From a virus: a stretch of DNA of 64,000 nt. The notes beneath the pieces were generated by a model that saw only the letters and a program-made list of their open reading frames with translations, did not search any database and was not told the origin of the DNA. Below, one piece after another: positions 39,323-47,353 of the stretch. The translations under genes were made by a program, and so were the position numbers. The first letter of the stretch is position 1. Each line of letters begins with the position of its first letter. The stretch is from positions 29,587 to 93,586 of IMG/VR virus record IMGVR_UViG_3300036861_000632; one strand, given 5' to 3'.

Positions 39323-39982
39323 ATGGAAACAGCGACAAAAACTCCACTGATAACTGACGAGCAATCGCTTGTCGCCGCAACCTCTCGTTTTGGCCGGCAA
39401 ATCCGGGTCTATGATGACGGATTCGGCAGTCTCTATATCCATCGTGATTCGATGGGCATTTCCGGCATTGTGCGCGCCCAAACTTGGGAAGACGCCTATG
39501 CGATCTGCGAAGACGAGTTTTTCCCGGCCGGCGACGAAGAGGCCGGCGAGGAAATGCAACGGATCGAGGCCATGCCGGACGGAGATGAAAAGAGACACGT
39601 GCAAGCGTGTTGGGATGAGCAATACGGGTTTCGCGGTAACAGCCGCAAAGAATCCGACGGCTCGCTTTCCAGCATCTATGCCAAGGATTTGAACGGCGAC
39701 GCACTTGACCTGCTCACTCCCAAGTTGCTGGCTGAGTTGGAAGCGCGGGCGCGCACCGTGTCGGACGAAAACGACGCGAACGAGATCGTCGTGCGTCTGG
39801 CCATGCTGCCGTCGGCGTTTGCCGACAACAAGGACGACAAGGGAGTCGTCCGATTCAGCGCGGAAAAGCTGAACGGCTGGGTTGCGGAAGCCACGGCTTC
39901 CGAGGATGAGGCCGCGAAGTTGGAAACGCTGGACACGCCGGAAAAGATTCAGGCGCGGATTGCGGAGTTGCAAGCGGCCTGA
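39323..39982 (+). CDS. Acidic protein of unknown function
   Basis: A 219-residue acidic protein with a beta-rich N-terminal half and a helical C-terminal half rich in Glu and Ala. Preceded by a folded leader-like stretch and followed by a 9-bp hairpin, so it may be its own unit. Its charge resembles DNA-mimic or nuclease-inhibitor proteins, but this is only a thought. Confidence 0.72.
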   Translation: METATKTPLITDEQSLVAATSRFGRQIRVYDDGFGSLYIHRDSMGISGIVRAQTWEDAYAICEDEFFPAGDEEAGEEMQRIEAMPDGDEKRHVQACWDEQYGFRGNSRKESDGSLSSIYAKDLNGDALDLLTPKLLAELEARARTVSDENDANEIVVRLAMLPSAFADNKDDKGVVRFSAEKLNGWVAEATASEDEAAKLETLDTPEKIQARIAELQAA

Positions 39983-39999
39983 AAGTCGTTTGAGCATGG

Positions 40000-40021
40000 G
40001 CGCCCGTGGAGTCACGGGCGC
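40000..40021 (+). terminator. Hairpin after the acidic gene
   Basis: GCGCCCGTG and CACGGGCGC form a perfect 9-bp stem with a GAGT loop. No U-run follows, so it may attenuate or protect the 3' end rather than terminate fully. Confidence 0.5.
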
Positions 40022-40031
40022 TCTAGCTCAG

Positions 40032-40280
40032 ATGAAAACAAAACTCACCAAAGAACAACTCTGGAATGCTTGCGTCGGGATGACGTGGGTTTGGGATTAC
40101 TGCAAAACCGGGACCGCAAAAGCCAACGCGCCGGCCATCCAAGGCTGGATTGAACGGCGCGGCGATTACACCGCGTCATTGAAAGTCTGCGCGGCCGTTG
40201 CTGCTGAAATCCGACGGCACCAGAAAGAACCATTCAGCAAACCCATTGGCACAGGATTCGGAGAAATCAGGTTTCCATGA
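40032..40280 (+). CDS. Small protein of unknown function
   Basis: An 82-residue protein from ATG 40,032 (the longer frame is a shadow). Basic N-terminus (LysThrLysLeuThrLysGluGlnLeuTrp), then a helical core. It overlaps the next gene by 4 bases. Function unknown. Confidence 0.68.
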   Translation: MKTKLTKEQLWNACVGMTWVWDYCKTGTAKANAPAIQGWIERRGDYTASLKVCAAVAAEIRRHQKEPFSKPIGTGFGEIRFP

Positions 40281-40717
40281 AAACAGTCACCATCAACGAA
40301 AAGGAACGGCTCTACGTCATTCCTGAAGCCAGCGGGTACACCTGCCTTGGCTTCGACGTGTGCCAAAAACGCGCAACGCTACTCGCCGCCGAACTCGGCG
40401 TGGCTCCACCCGGCGCCAAGGTTGGCACCCTGACGGCCTACGAGGAATACGCGGATTTGATTTCCCGTGCCGAGGCGAAGCACAAGGCTACCGGCTGGCG
40501 CAGTTCCTCGGAACTCACGCCCGAACTCGTGGGCTTGGAAGGCCGGCGAGTGGAGATCGAGCACGAATGGGAAAGTGGCAGCCGGGAAACCGTGCGGTTC
40601 AAGGTTGGCAAGTCCACCGGGTTCATTCCCTGCCACTTGATGCTGGCCAACGTCAGAAGCCACGAAGGTTTCGCCGTCTGCCTTGGCAAGATAATCAGAA
40701 TCCGAACCATTTCGTGA
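40277..40717 (+). CDS. Small beta-rich protein of unknown function
   Basis: A 146-residue protein. The first 35 residues and a later segment (GluGlySerArgGluThrValArgPheLysValGlyLys) are beta-like, with a helix between. Coupled by ATGA to the previous gene. No family recognised. Confidence 0.7.
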   Translation: MKTVTINEKERLYVIPEASGYTCLGFDVCQKRATLLAAELGVAPPGAKVGTLTAYEEYADLISRAEAKHKATGWRSSSELTPELVGLEGRRVEIEHEWESGSRETVRFKVGKSTGFIPCHLMLANVRSHEGFAVCLGKIIRIRTIS

Positions 40718-40785
40718 AAGATCGAAAGCTGAAAAGCACGGGCAAGCGAGTGCTGCTGAAAGAGGTCTTCAACTGACATGGCTTT

Positions 40786-41013
40786 ATGAGCAACCAGGAA
40801 CTCGCCAGAAAATTCAGAAATCTTGCGGTCTGTTTCCGGGTGAACGACCCGAACCTCGGCCACGTTTCCACGTTGGAAACGATGACCGAGGCGGGACTGG
40901 CCTACACTTACGGCGTGTTTCGAGGAACCCCTGCGAGATTCAAACGCGAACTCCGTCTGCAACGCGAGGCGATTGCGAAGGCGCTGGACAGGAAAGCCGG
41001 CGAACTCCAATGA
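40786..41013 (+). CDS. Small basic protein of unknown function
   Basis: A 75-residue basic helical protein with Arg-rich C-terminus (ArgLysAlaGlyGluLeu). The 68 bases before it hold no clear gene. It overlaps the next gene by 4 bases. Confidence 0.62.
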   Translation: MSNQELARKFRNLAVCFRVNDPNLGHVSTLETMTEAGLAYTYGVFRGTPARFKRELRLQREAIAKALDRKAGELQ

Positions 41014-41303
41014 ACGCCACAGACGCCAGCCGGCTCGATACCGCCGACAGATTCTTGTCAGATAAAACGGACCTTGTTGTTCCGTGGGCGGCATCCGTCG
41101 GCATCGACCGCGAAATTGTCACGGTCTATATCGCCGAAACCCGAAACTTGACGGCGGACCACGCCGAAAGTGTCGTGGCTCGGCTATGGCCGGTTACTCC
41201 GAATCGGAGTTGCGGCTTGTTCAATCCGATTCGCAGCGAGTTGCGCGGCTGGAGCAAACGCTGCCGCGACTGTGGCGGCTTTGAACATCAACATTCTACA
41301 TGA
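41010..41303 (+). CDS. Small protein with two C-terminal Cys pairs
   Basis: A 97-residue protein starting at ATG 41,010 (ATGA). The end has CysArgAspCysGlyGlyPhe, a half zinc site. The middle is helical. It overlaps the next gene's ATG. Function unknown. Confidence 0.65.
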   Translation: MNATDASRLDTADRFLSDKTDLVVPWAASVGIDREIVTVYIAETRNLTADHAESVVARLWPVTPNRSCGLFNPIRSELRGWSKRCRDCGGFEHQHST

Positions 41304-41851
41304 CCACAACCCAATCCCCCGCCATGCAAACCATCGAGCGGGCTATCTATGGCTACATGGGCACGCTCAACAGCGATTACCCGAACCTAGTGTTCGACGA
41401 ACGCGGCCTCGCGCGGCTCGCCTCGATCTACGGTTGGATCACCGGCCTCAAGGCAAGTGAACAGCACAATGACCTCGGCAATCGCGCCGCCGAGGAAATC
41501 GTCGCCACCTTCGACCGGCTGAACAAGTGGGGCGCGCATCACGAACCCATCTTCGACCCTCCACGACCCGGCTGTGCGCGAGGCCGTCGCATCGAAACGG
41601 TCAAGGTCGTGATTGGCGACGATGGCACTTTTCACGGGTTCTCGCTGCTGTGGTTTTCCTATCTCAAACCGGAGGTCATTCAGGAAAACGGCTTCAAGGA
41701 GGACGGCAGCCGCATTCGCAAGCTCGGACTGTGGGGTGATCTTTACCATTTCAATTTCAATGGCGGGCTGATCTATCACGGGCCGGGACGCGGAGAGACG
41801 TTCACGGTCACTCTCGGCGATAGCAAACATCTGTGGGGGATACATACCTGA
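41300..41851 (+). CDS. Protein of unknown function starting MTTTQ
   Basis: A 183-residue protein. It starts with MetThrThrThrGlnSerPro, one of several genes here sharing a ThrGln-Pro-like start. The first half is helical, the second half has HisHisGluPro and GlyPro turns. No catalytic motif. Confidence 0.7.
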   Translation: MTTTQSPAMQTIERAIYGYMGTLNSDYPNLVFDERGLARLASIYGWITGLKASEQHNDLGNRAAEEIVATFDRLNKWGAHHEPIFDPPRPGCARGRRIETVKVVIGDDGTFHGFSLLWFSYLKPEVIQENGFKEDGSRIRKLGLWGDLYHFNFNGGLIYHGPGRGETFTVTLGDSKHLWGIHT

Positions 41852-41911
41852 CTCCGTTTCAGAGTGGAATCTGAGTTGCAATCCTTCGCGGTCAATGTAA
41901 TACAGGCTTCA

Positions 41912-42019
41912 ATGAAACGCACGACGCCCGAACCCCACGCGCCGGCCTGCTATCTGGCCTGGCTTGCGGCGACGGCGATTGCGGTGGTTGTGTGGATTGC
42001 GCGGATGGCGTGGAATTGA
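41912..42019 (+). CDS. Tiny single-helix membrane protein
   Basis: A 35-residue frame with a hydrophobic core from CysTyrLeuAlaTrpLeu to IleAlaValValValTrpIle, enough for one membrane helix. An AGG lies 7 bases upstream. Too short for the frame list, but it sits in a 170-base gap and abuts the next ATG. Holin-like or regulatory micro-protein possible. Confidence 0.5.
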   Translation: MKRTTPEPHAPACYLAWLAATAIAVVVWIARMAWN

Positions 42020-42020
42020 A

Positions 42021-42176
42021 ATGACTCTCACCAAAACCAAACGCCGGCAAACCCGGCCGCTCGCGATCCTGCCCACGATCCAGCAAAACGACCACGCCGG
42101 CCGCTTCACGGTGAGCCTGCTGTGGATTGAGAAAACGCTGACGGATTACCGCACGACGATCTTCGGTAGAAACTGA
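42021..42176 (+). CDS. Tiny basic protein
   Basis: A 51-residue product from ATG 42,021, one base after the previous stop. The first 12 residues are Lys/Arg-rich. Coupled to its neighbours. No family recognised. Confidence 0.6.
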   Translation: MTLTKTKRRQTRPLAILPTIQQNDHAGRFTVSLLWIEKTLTDYRTTIFGRN

Positions 42177-42180
42177 ACCC

Positions 42181-42393
42181 ATGAAAGCTCCCTCCAAAAT
42201 GACCGTGCCACAAATGCGCCGCGGGCTTTCCGAAGCCACGGGCGAAGGCCAGCCCAAGCCATGCGGCGAAAGGCTTCACGGCGTGAACGGATTCAAAGCA
42301 CGATGCACCCAGGAATGGGGCACCGAACATAGCCACTCCGATCATACAGCCGAGGAAGCGGCCGCACGCGGACTGGCCAAGAAAATATCGTGA
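42181..42393 (+). CDS. Small His/Cys-containing protein
   Basis: A 70-residue protein with two Cys and several His (GlyThrGluHisSerHisSerAspHis), perhaps metal-binding. Basic N-terminus. Its stop overlaps the GTG start of the next gene (GTGA). Confidence 0.62.
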   Translation: MKAPSKMTVPQMRRGLSEATGEGQPKPCGERLHGVNGFKARCTQEWGTEHSHSDHTAEEAAARGLAKKIS

Positions 42394-42575
42394 CACAGAA
42401 CCCCCAACAGCTTCCCCTGTTCTCCAAACTCCCTCCGCGCCGGATGAAGGCCGCGGGTGAGACGGCGAGGAAGTGGTTCAAGCTGATGCACGAACTGGTA
42501 GATCAGGCGGGAGCACCGAAGATCGGGAGTCCACCAAAAAATGAACATTCCAATCCGGGTAGTCTCAAACGTTGA
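42390..42575 (+). CDS. Tiny basic protein, GTG start
   Basis: A 61-residue frame starting at GTG (GTGA overlap). Lys/Arg-rich throughout. It overlaps the next gene by 35 bases, so one of the two starts may differ. Confidence 0.5.
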   Translation: MTQNPQQLPLFSKLPPRRMKAAGETARKWFKLMHELVDQAGAPKIGSPPKNEHSNPGSLKR

Positions 42576-42762
42576 CCACCTGAGAACGCAAGCATGGCCG
42601 CGTTCAATGGCCTGCCGCCCTGTCGTGGGAGATTTCATAAGCTCACAGACAGGTCATCGGGCAAAGATAGTTTCGATCTGTCACGTTGAGCAGAAACGCC
42701 ACGGCCACCATGAAGCTCAAGCCGAACTTGAGGTCGAAGTTTGGGAACAGCCAAAACACTAA
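42541..42762 (+). CDS. Small beta-rich protein
   Basis: A 73-residue protein. AspPheIleSerSerGlnThrGlyHisArgAlaLysIleValSerIleCysHisVal and AlaGluLeuGluValGluValTrp are strand-like, as in small beta-barrels. It overlaps the previous frame by 35 bases. Confidence 0.58.
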   Translation: MNIPIRVVSNVDHLRTQAWPRSMACRPVVGDFISSQTGHRAKIVSICHVEQKRHGHHEAQAELEVEVWEQPKH

Positions 42763-42806
42763 CGCGCCGAAGATTGGGCGACCGCCACTCAACCCCACAG
42801 AATCGA

Positions 42807-43166
42807 ATGAACAAAGAAATCGCGCCCGTGCTCGCTGAACTCAGCGCCGTGCTGAAAAAGCACGACATGGCCGGACTACTGATCGTGTCCAACCAGACGC
42901 ATGTGGACTGGCGCATTGAAGTTGAGGCGTCATGGTCGTGCGCCCGGATTGAGAAGGACGCCGATGGCAGGGAGGGGCTGCGCATCCGCAGCAAGCTGGA
43001 GGAATATCCGAGCCGCGAAGCTCAGAAGAAAACACTCGAATCGACAGTCGGAACACTCGTATCCATGACGGACGTTCTGTGGATGGCCGGTGAGAACATT
43101 GAACGGATGCTGAAGATAGTCGCGCAACACGTCCAGTTCTTCGGAAAAAGCACAAGGGAAGATTGA
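42807..43166 (+). CDS. Helical protein of unknown function
   Basis: A 119-residue protein from ATG 42,807, in a frame that otherwise overlaps the previous gene. The start MetAsnLysGluIleAlaPro and a ValSerAsnGln turn lead to a helical end with several Glu. No recognised family. Confidence 0.68.
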   Translation: MNKEIAPVLAELSAVLKKHDMAGLLIVSNQTHVDWRIEVEASWSCARIEKDADGREGLRIRSKLEEYPSREAQKKTLESTVGTLVSMTDVLWMAGENIERMLKIVAQHVQFFGKSTRED

Positions 43167-43239
43167 CTTTACCGCGCCCCCGTGCGGGCGGGACTGATAG
43201 AACCCCGGCAGCTTCACACGCTGCGAGCGCGAACAATTT

Positions 43240-43515
43240 ATGAAATCCCCCGATCAAATGACGCTGGTTGGCCTTGTGCTCGCCTACGTCAAATACACCG
43301 CACTGGCGCGTCTCGTGAAGGCGCGCAAGAAGTCGCTAACCGAGGAACTGATTGGCCGGCTTGAGGAAAAGACGCCGACGCTCATTGCCGGTTGGCGACT
43401 GCGCAAGTGCTGGCGCTCGGCCTACTCGGGCACCACGTTCGTCAACCGGCCCGCACATTGGGCGCTGGACATCCGGCGCGACACGAAGCCGCTGAAGGAC
43501 GCCGAGAAGCCCTGA
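43240..43515 (+). CDS. Small basic protein of unknown function
   Basis: A 91-residue basic protein (LysAlaArgLysLysSer region). The 70 bases before it contain a GC-rich hairpin but no gene. Starts MetLysSerProAspGln. Function unknown. Confidence 0.62.
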   Translation: MKSPDQMTLVGLVLAYVKYTALARLVKARKKSLTEELIGRLEEKTPTLIAGWRLRKCWRSAYSGTTFVNRPAHWALDIRRDTKPLKDAEKP

Positions 43516-43524
43516 CCATTATTT

Positions 43525-43746
43525 ATGAAATCACCACACACCACGGATTCTGAACGGCTCACGACATTCCTATGGGGATTCGCCAAGGGCGCGAATATTG
43601 ATCGGAGCGAGGCAGACCAGCAATGGGCTGCGTGGTCGCGTCAGCTTGGTGATGCAGAACGCGAGGCGGCAGAAAAGGACGGCGAGGATTCCGGGTTTGC
43701 CGAAGGCATCGCCTTTGCTCGGTTTCACGCGAAAGGTGCGTCGTGA
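43525..43746 (+). CDS. Small acidic protein of unknown function
   Basis: A 73-residue acidic protein with a helical middle (AspAlaGluArgGluAlaAlaGlu). Overlaps the GTG start of the next gene (GTGA). Confidence 0.62.
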   Translation: MKSPHTTDSERLTTFLWGFAKGANIDRSEADQQWAAWSRQLGDAEREAAEKDGEDSGFAEGIAFARFHAKGAS

Positions 43747-43970
43747 CCCTCGCCCAACAATTCGACGGCTGCCACGACTCCTTCAAGGAACGGGTCAACC
43801 GCATCGCCAAAGTCGCCAAGCTCACGCCGCTGGAGGTCTATGCGTTGTGGCGTGAGTACGCCAACGACTGCCTCGGCTGGGATCAATCTCCCGTGCTGGG
43901 CGAGTTCATCGAATGGAGCAAGGCTCCGCTTGGCGGAAACATGGACGAACTGAGAAAGGCAATCGTATGA
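43743..43970 (+). CDS. Small helical protein, GTG start
   Basis: A 75-residue protein starting at GTG 43,743. LysLeuThrProLeuGluValTyrAlaLeuTrp is an amphipathic helix. It overlaps a 15-codon frame that links it to the next gene. Confidence 0.62.
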   Translation: MTLAQQFDGCHDSFKERVNRIAKVAKLTPLEVYALWREYANDCLGWDQSPVLGEFIEWSKAPLGGNMDELRKAIV

Positions 43971-44014
43971 CCCCCGACACTCAACCCGGCCCCATCATTC
44001 AAGGCAGCCCATGA
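43967..44014 (+). CDS. 15-codon linking frame
   Basis: ATG 43,967 overlaps the previous stop and the frame ends in TGA that overlaps ATG 44,011. The product begins MetThrProAspThrGlnProGlyPro. It shares the AspThrGlnProGlyPro start with the gene at 44,639. It may be a leader peptide or a start region left behind. Confidence 0.4.
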   Translation: MTPDTQPGPIIQGSP

Positions 44015-44649
44015 AAACACCCCGAAGCAGAAAGCAGATGATCGAGTTCCTGAGCGGACATTTCCGCTACGACACGATGAACTCGTGGAACGCAGCGACG
44101 AGTTACGCTGCCAACGTGAAGTTGAGCCGGCTCACCTTTCCGAACAGTGAGGCAAGGAACCGCGCCTACGATCTCATCCAGACCGACGAGGCAATGCTGG
44201 AAGTGAACAGCATTATCCGCGAATTCGACGAGGCTCACGATTACGAATGGCAAGCCGGGTTCAATGGGCGCAGCGCGGGATATATCGTGCTCTACCGGGG
44301 AGGTCGGAAGCCTAGCGAATACAAACGGATATGTCACGACTGCGGCCAGAAGAACTTTCGGGCGGATTCAACCAAGTGTGGCCGCTGCGGCAGCGAGAAC
44401 ATGCACGACTTTTCCGACCATGAAACCTTCACCTATCCCGGCAAGGGTGTCGATGCTGGTGAGGACTTTGAGGGTTGGGACACCGACTCACTGAGGAAGC
44501 GCGTCAGTCTGGTGATGCAATTCGACCGAATGGTTGAACGCTGCGTTGCTGCTTTCGTGGCCTTCTGTGTCAATCACGAGGCGGAGGAGGAGACCTATTT
44601 GGAGCCAAAGAAACGACTGGTAGCGAAAGAGATTGCTCATGCAGCCTGA
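44011..44649 (+). CDS. Protein with a C-terminal zinc ribbon
   Basis: A 212-residue protein. CysHisAspCysGlyGln and CysGlyArgCysGly (about residues 108-132) make a clear four-Cys zinc ribbon, flanked by charged helices. No nuclease or polymerase motif. DNA binding, RNA polymerase modification or another zinc-dependent role is possible. Confidence 0.75.
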   Translation: MKTPRSRKQMIEFLSGHFRYDTMNSWNAATSYAANVKLSRLTFPNSEARNRAYDLIQTDEAMLEVNSIIREFDEAHDYEWQAGFNGRSAGYIVLYRGGRKPSEYKRICHDCGQKNFRADSTKCGRCGSENMHDFSDHETFTYPGKGVDAGEDFEGWDTDSLRKRVSLVMQFDRMVERCVAAFVAFCVNHEAEEETYLEPKKRLVAKEIAHAA

Positions 44650-44893
44650 TACCCAACCCGGCCCCTACTACGTCAGCGCGATTGACGGGCCGAAAAGCGC
44701 GCTCGTGTCCGGGCCGTATGCCGACCACGCGACCGCCCTAGCCCTCGTGGATCGGGCGCGGGACATCGCAAGTGACAACGACCCGCGTGCGTGGTTCGCG
44801 GCATTTGGAACCGTCCGCATGAAGCCGGAGGTCAACCAGCCGGGAGTCCTGCAAACGTGGGGCTACAACTTGGAACTGACTGAACGCGCTTGA
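44639..44893 (+). CDS. Phage protein of a common unknown family
   Basis: An 84-residue product from ATG 44,639. AspThrGlnProGlyProTyrTyrValSerAlaIleAspGlyPro and GlyProTyrAlaAspHis match a family found in many phages, function unknown. It overlaps the zinc-ribbon gene by 11 bases. Confidence 0.75.
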   Translation: MQPDTQPGPYYVSAIDGPKSALVSGPYADHATALALVDRARDIASDNDPRAWFAAFGTVRMKPEVNQPGVLQTWGYNLELTERA

Positions 44894-44926
44894 TTATCCA
44901 TCCCATCCGCACTACACAAACCACAC

Positions 44927-45025
44927 ATGCGAATCGGCCCAGTGATTCACCAGATTTCCGGCGAGAGGCTCATCTTGCCGGATGATCCAACCGACCACCT
45001 GATTGTCACCTTCGAGTTTGGTTGA
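44927..45025 (+). CDS. Tiny acidic protein
   Basis: A 32-residue frame ending AspHisLeuIleValThrPheGluPheGly. It lies in a gap between two genes, before an intrinsic terminator. No ribosome site is clear. Possible but unproven. Confidence 0.35.
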   Translation: MRIGPVIHQISGERLILPDDPTDHLIVTFEFG

Positions 45026-45080
45026 AAAGCCGAACGTCGGCACAAGCCCTGAGCCGGGTGATGCCTGAAACAACCAATGT

Positions 45081-45105
45081 GGGCCGGGGACACGTTCCCC
45101 GGCCC
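45081..45105 (+). terminator. Strong GC-rich hairpin
   Basis: GGGCCGGGGA and TCCCCGGCCC form a 10-bp stem with a 5-base loop, followed by TTGTCATTT. Likely ends the transcription unit that includes the zinc-ribbon gene. Confidence 0.7.
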
Positions 45106-45198
45106 TTGTCATTTGCCGACACAAGCTGGCGCGCGTCGCCGGTTTCTATCCACAAATGAATCCCAACTTCATCACCACGATCTTCAGCCGTGACTCAC

Positions 45199-45594
45199 AT
45201 GAAAAAAGCAGAAATTGAAAAGCGATTGGAGTACCTGCGTGGAGAACTCCGCGCCGAGCGAATCAGTTACGGAGAAATTCACGAACTGCAATCGTTGGCC
45301 AAGCACATCAACCCCGGCGATGTAGAACTTTTGGAAGCCGCCGGAGTGCCGGAATTTCATTACACCGGCATTGACGCGGATGAATCCGAACACACTGCCG
45401 CGCTGTGCAGTTGTAAATTGATCCGCTTGCATGGAACTGTGCGGCTCTATCACTGCCCGATGCACGACGCAGCGCCGGAATTGCTTGCGGCGCTGCAACA
45501 CACTCTCTGCTATTTGGAAGCCGACTCGGATGACGCCCAAGAGCGGGCCGACCATGCCGAAGCCAGCGCCGCCATCGCTAAAGCCGCTCTTTGA
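45199..45594 (+). CDS. Phage protein of a common unknown family
   Basis: About 131 residues from ATG 45,199 (GTG 45,190 also possible). TyrLeuArgGlyGluLeuArgAlaGluArg and LysHisIleAsnProGlyAspValGluLeuLeuGluAlaAla match a widespread phage and bacterial family. The C-terminus is Asp/Glu/Ala-rich and helical. It carries Cys residues in the middle. Function unknown. Confidence 0.75.
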   Translation: MKKAEIEKRLEYLRGELRAERISYGEIHELQSLAKHINPGDVELLEAAGVPEFHYTGIDADESEHTAALCSCKLIRLHGTVRLYHCPMHDAAPELLAALQHTLCYLEADSDDAQERADHAEASAAIAKAAL

Positions 45595-45618
45595 CCGCTG
45601 AACCAAACCGCCATTACT

Positions 45619-45747
45619 ATGCCGATTGAGATGCCGCGTCATTTAGGTGCGGTTCCGCCGCCACTTCCGAAAGGAAAGGCTGAAAAGATGCCCACAGCGG
45701 GGGCGCGGCGTCTCCCTGACAAATCCGCCAAGGCCAAACCTTTATGA
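45619..45747 (+). CDS. Tiny Pro/Lys-rich protein
   Basis: A 42-residue frame, ProProLeuProLysGlyLysAla in the middle. Its TGA overlaps the ATG of the next gene (ATGA), a pattern that supports translation. It lies opposite longer minus-strand frames that look like shadows. Confidence 0.45.
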   Translation: MPIEMPRHLGAVPPPLPKGKAEKMPTAGARRLPDKSAKAKPL

Positions 45748-46079
45748 CCACCGAAACCACCGACCGCTTCATCACCCGCATTCTCAAAGCCGCCCCGATC
45801 GAATGGCCGGCAATCCTCCGACGCTTCCAGCGGCGAAACAAGTTCTCCACCTCCGACATGAACGACCTGACGCACAGGATGGATGACACCGCCGAGCGTC
45901 TGGCGTTCCTGTCTGAATACGTGACTGTCCGGTTTGGCTGCACGGGCTGCGGAGATAAAAACCCGGCGCAGGCGGTCAAAGCCGCACAAAAGCGACAGGT
46001 CAAAGTGGCCGTCGCCCTTGGATTCTACCGCCAATACCGCACGCCATTCTTTTCGAGTGGCGCAACTCCGCAGGAATAA
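45744..46079 (+). CDS. Small protein of unknown function
   Basis: A 111-residue protein starting MetThrThrGluThrThr. A GlyCysThrGlyCysGlyAsp pair is near residue 68. The C-terminus is basic. It precedes a tiny membrane protein. Confidence 0.68.
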   Translation: MTTETTDRFITRILKAAPIEWPAILRRFQRRNKFSTSDMNDLTHRMDDTAERLAFLSEYVTVRFGCTGCGDKNPAQAVKAAQKRQVKVAVALGFYRQYRTPFFSSGATPQE

Positions 46080-46081
46080 TC

Positions 46082-46210
46082 ATGTTCCTACTCAGACCAA
46101 GGTGGAAAACCTTAAGCTATCGCGGGCGCGTTACCTTCATGTTTTGCTGGTTGCTGCTCACAATCTGGGTCGTCTTTATGGTGGGCCTTTGGAAAATCAC
46201 CCATCCGTAA
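46082..46210 (+). CDS. Tiny membrane protein with a good ribosome site
   Basis: A 42-residue frame with a hydrophobic core CysTrpLeuLeuLeuThrIleTrpValValPheMetVal. AGGA lies 9 bases before ATG, unusual for this arm. One membrane helix with a basic N-terminus. Candidate membrane effector. Confidence 0.55.
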   Translation: MFLLRPRWKTLSYRGRVTFMFCWLLLTIWVVFMVGLWKITHP

Positions 46211-46265
46211 TACAAAACCGCTTGCTTTCCTTTCCGCCGTCCCACACCCTTAACACCGCCAAACC

Positions 46266-46502
46266 ATGAAAGTAGAAATCACCGAAAACATCGAGCGCGA
46301 AGGCGTGGAAATCCGGTTCGCTGGCCCCATCTCGCCCGCCATCTCGCACGTCCTGCGCGAGAATGGATTTCACTTCCACCCCGACCGCAAGAATCACGGC
46401 GCGGATAAACGCTGGTGGACCAAGCGCACGCCGCAACGGCTGACGTTCGCGCAGAACCTCGTCATCGCACTCGCCGATCAACCGCAGCAAGTGGCTGCCT
46501 GA
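46266..46502 (+). CDS. Small protein of unknown function
   Basis: A 78-residue protein with beta-like N-terminus and HisProAspArgLysAsnHisGly in the middle. Ends in a short helical tail. No family recognised. Confidence 0.65.
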   Translation: MKVEITENIEREGVEIRFAGPISPAISHVLRENGFHFHPDRKNHGADKRWWTKRTPQRLTFAQNLVIALADQPQQVAA

Positions 46503-46506
46503 ATCT

Positions 46507-46938
46507 ATGCTCCAAAACCTAAAGCAACTCCTCGCGTCTCCCGAAGACGTGCTCCATCTCACCTTCACGAAGACCGACGGTGAGAACTACCGGCTCAGAA
46601 TCCACGTTGGGTTTACCATCGCCGGAACATTGGCCGAAATCGAAGCCGCAGACCTGACGCCCATCACTGCCGCAGTTGAAGCCATGAAGAAGGCCCGGCC
46701 GGGGCAAGCCGTTCCTGCCCGCAAGAAGCCAGGCCCAAAGCCGAAGCCGGCGACCGCAACGCAACCCGAACTGTCAGCCGGCCCCGACGCCGAGAAGAAG
46801 AAAGCGGACGAAGCCGCTGCCGAGGCCAAGAAGAAGGCCGACAAAGAAGCCAGAGACAAGGCCGAGGAAGAAAAGCAGCGGGAGATTGCCGAGCTTCAGG
46901 AAAAGCTGAAGATCGCACTGGCGAAGAAGGTTGATTGA
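46507..46938 (+). CDS. Protein with a charged coiled-coil tail
   Basis: A 143-residue protein. The first 65 residues are a small folded domain (LeuLeuAlaSerProGluAspValLeu). A Lys/Pro/Ala-rich linker leads to a charged coiled coil (Lys, Ala, Asp, Glu) for the last 55 residues. Layout resembles small DNA-associated proteins, but no motif decides it. Confidence 0.68.
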   Translation: MLQNLKQLLASPEDVLHLTFTKTDGENYRLRIHVGFTIAGTLAEIEAADLTPITAAVEAMKKARPGQAVPARKKPGPKPKPATATQPELSAGPDAEKKKADEAAAEAKKKADKEARDKAEEEKQREIAELQEKLKIALAKKVD

Positions 46939-47020
46939 ACAATTCCCCGCGTCGCCTTAGCCGGGCGGTCAGTGGTCATTCACTGGTGCAGTCACGGCTT
47001 CGGCGGCGCGGGCCTTCAAT

Positions 47021-47353
47021 ATGAAATACTTCATCCCCCAAGTCACATTCATCGGGCGCAATGATGACACTGAAAAGCTGTATGCCGCCGAAGATGCCGT
47101 CCGTGAAGCCGTGAAAGAGGCGGCTGATGAACTCGGTGACGTGCTCGGCATCAACCGGCAGGATTACTGGACGCGCACCATGCCGATCGCGCTCATGCAA
47201 CTGCTCGACACCTTCGAGAAAGCGGTATCGGAAGCGGCGGCCATCGGGCTGCTGGAATCTCGCGGTTACACCGTAATGGTGCGCGCCACTGAGTCGCTGG
47301 ACTTGCCGCCCAAACATCCCAGCGGCCATCACGAATTTGTGAGGGACGAATGA
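47021..47353 (+). CDS. Small protein of unknown function
   Basis: A 110-residue protein, acidic, with a long helix (GluAlaValLysGluAlaAlaAspGluLeu). Starts MetLysTyrPheIleProGln. ATGA overlap with the next gene. No family recognised. Confidence 0.68.
   Translation: MKYFIPQVTFIGRNDDTEKLYAAEDAVREAVKEAADELGDVLGINRQDYWTRTMPIALMQLLDTFEKAVSEAAAIGLLESRGYTVMVRATESLDLPPKHPSGHHEFVRDE

Noticed and set aside
44912-45124. A 70-codon minus-strand frame
   Set aside because: It crosses the strong GC-rich hairpin at 45,081-45,105 and has no coupling to other genes; a terminator is a better reading.
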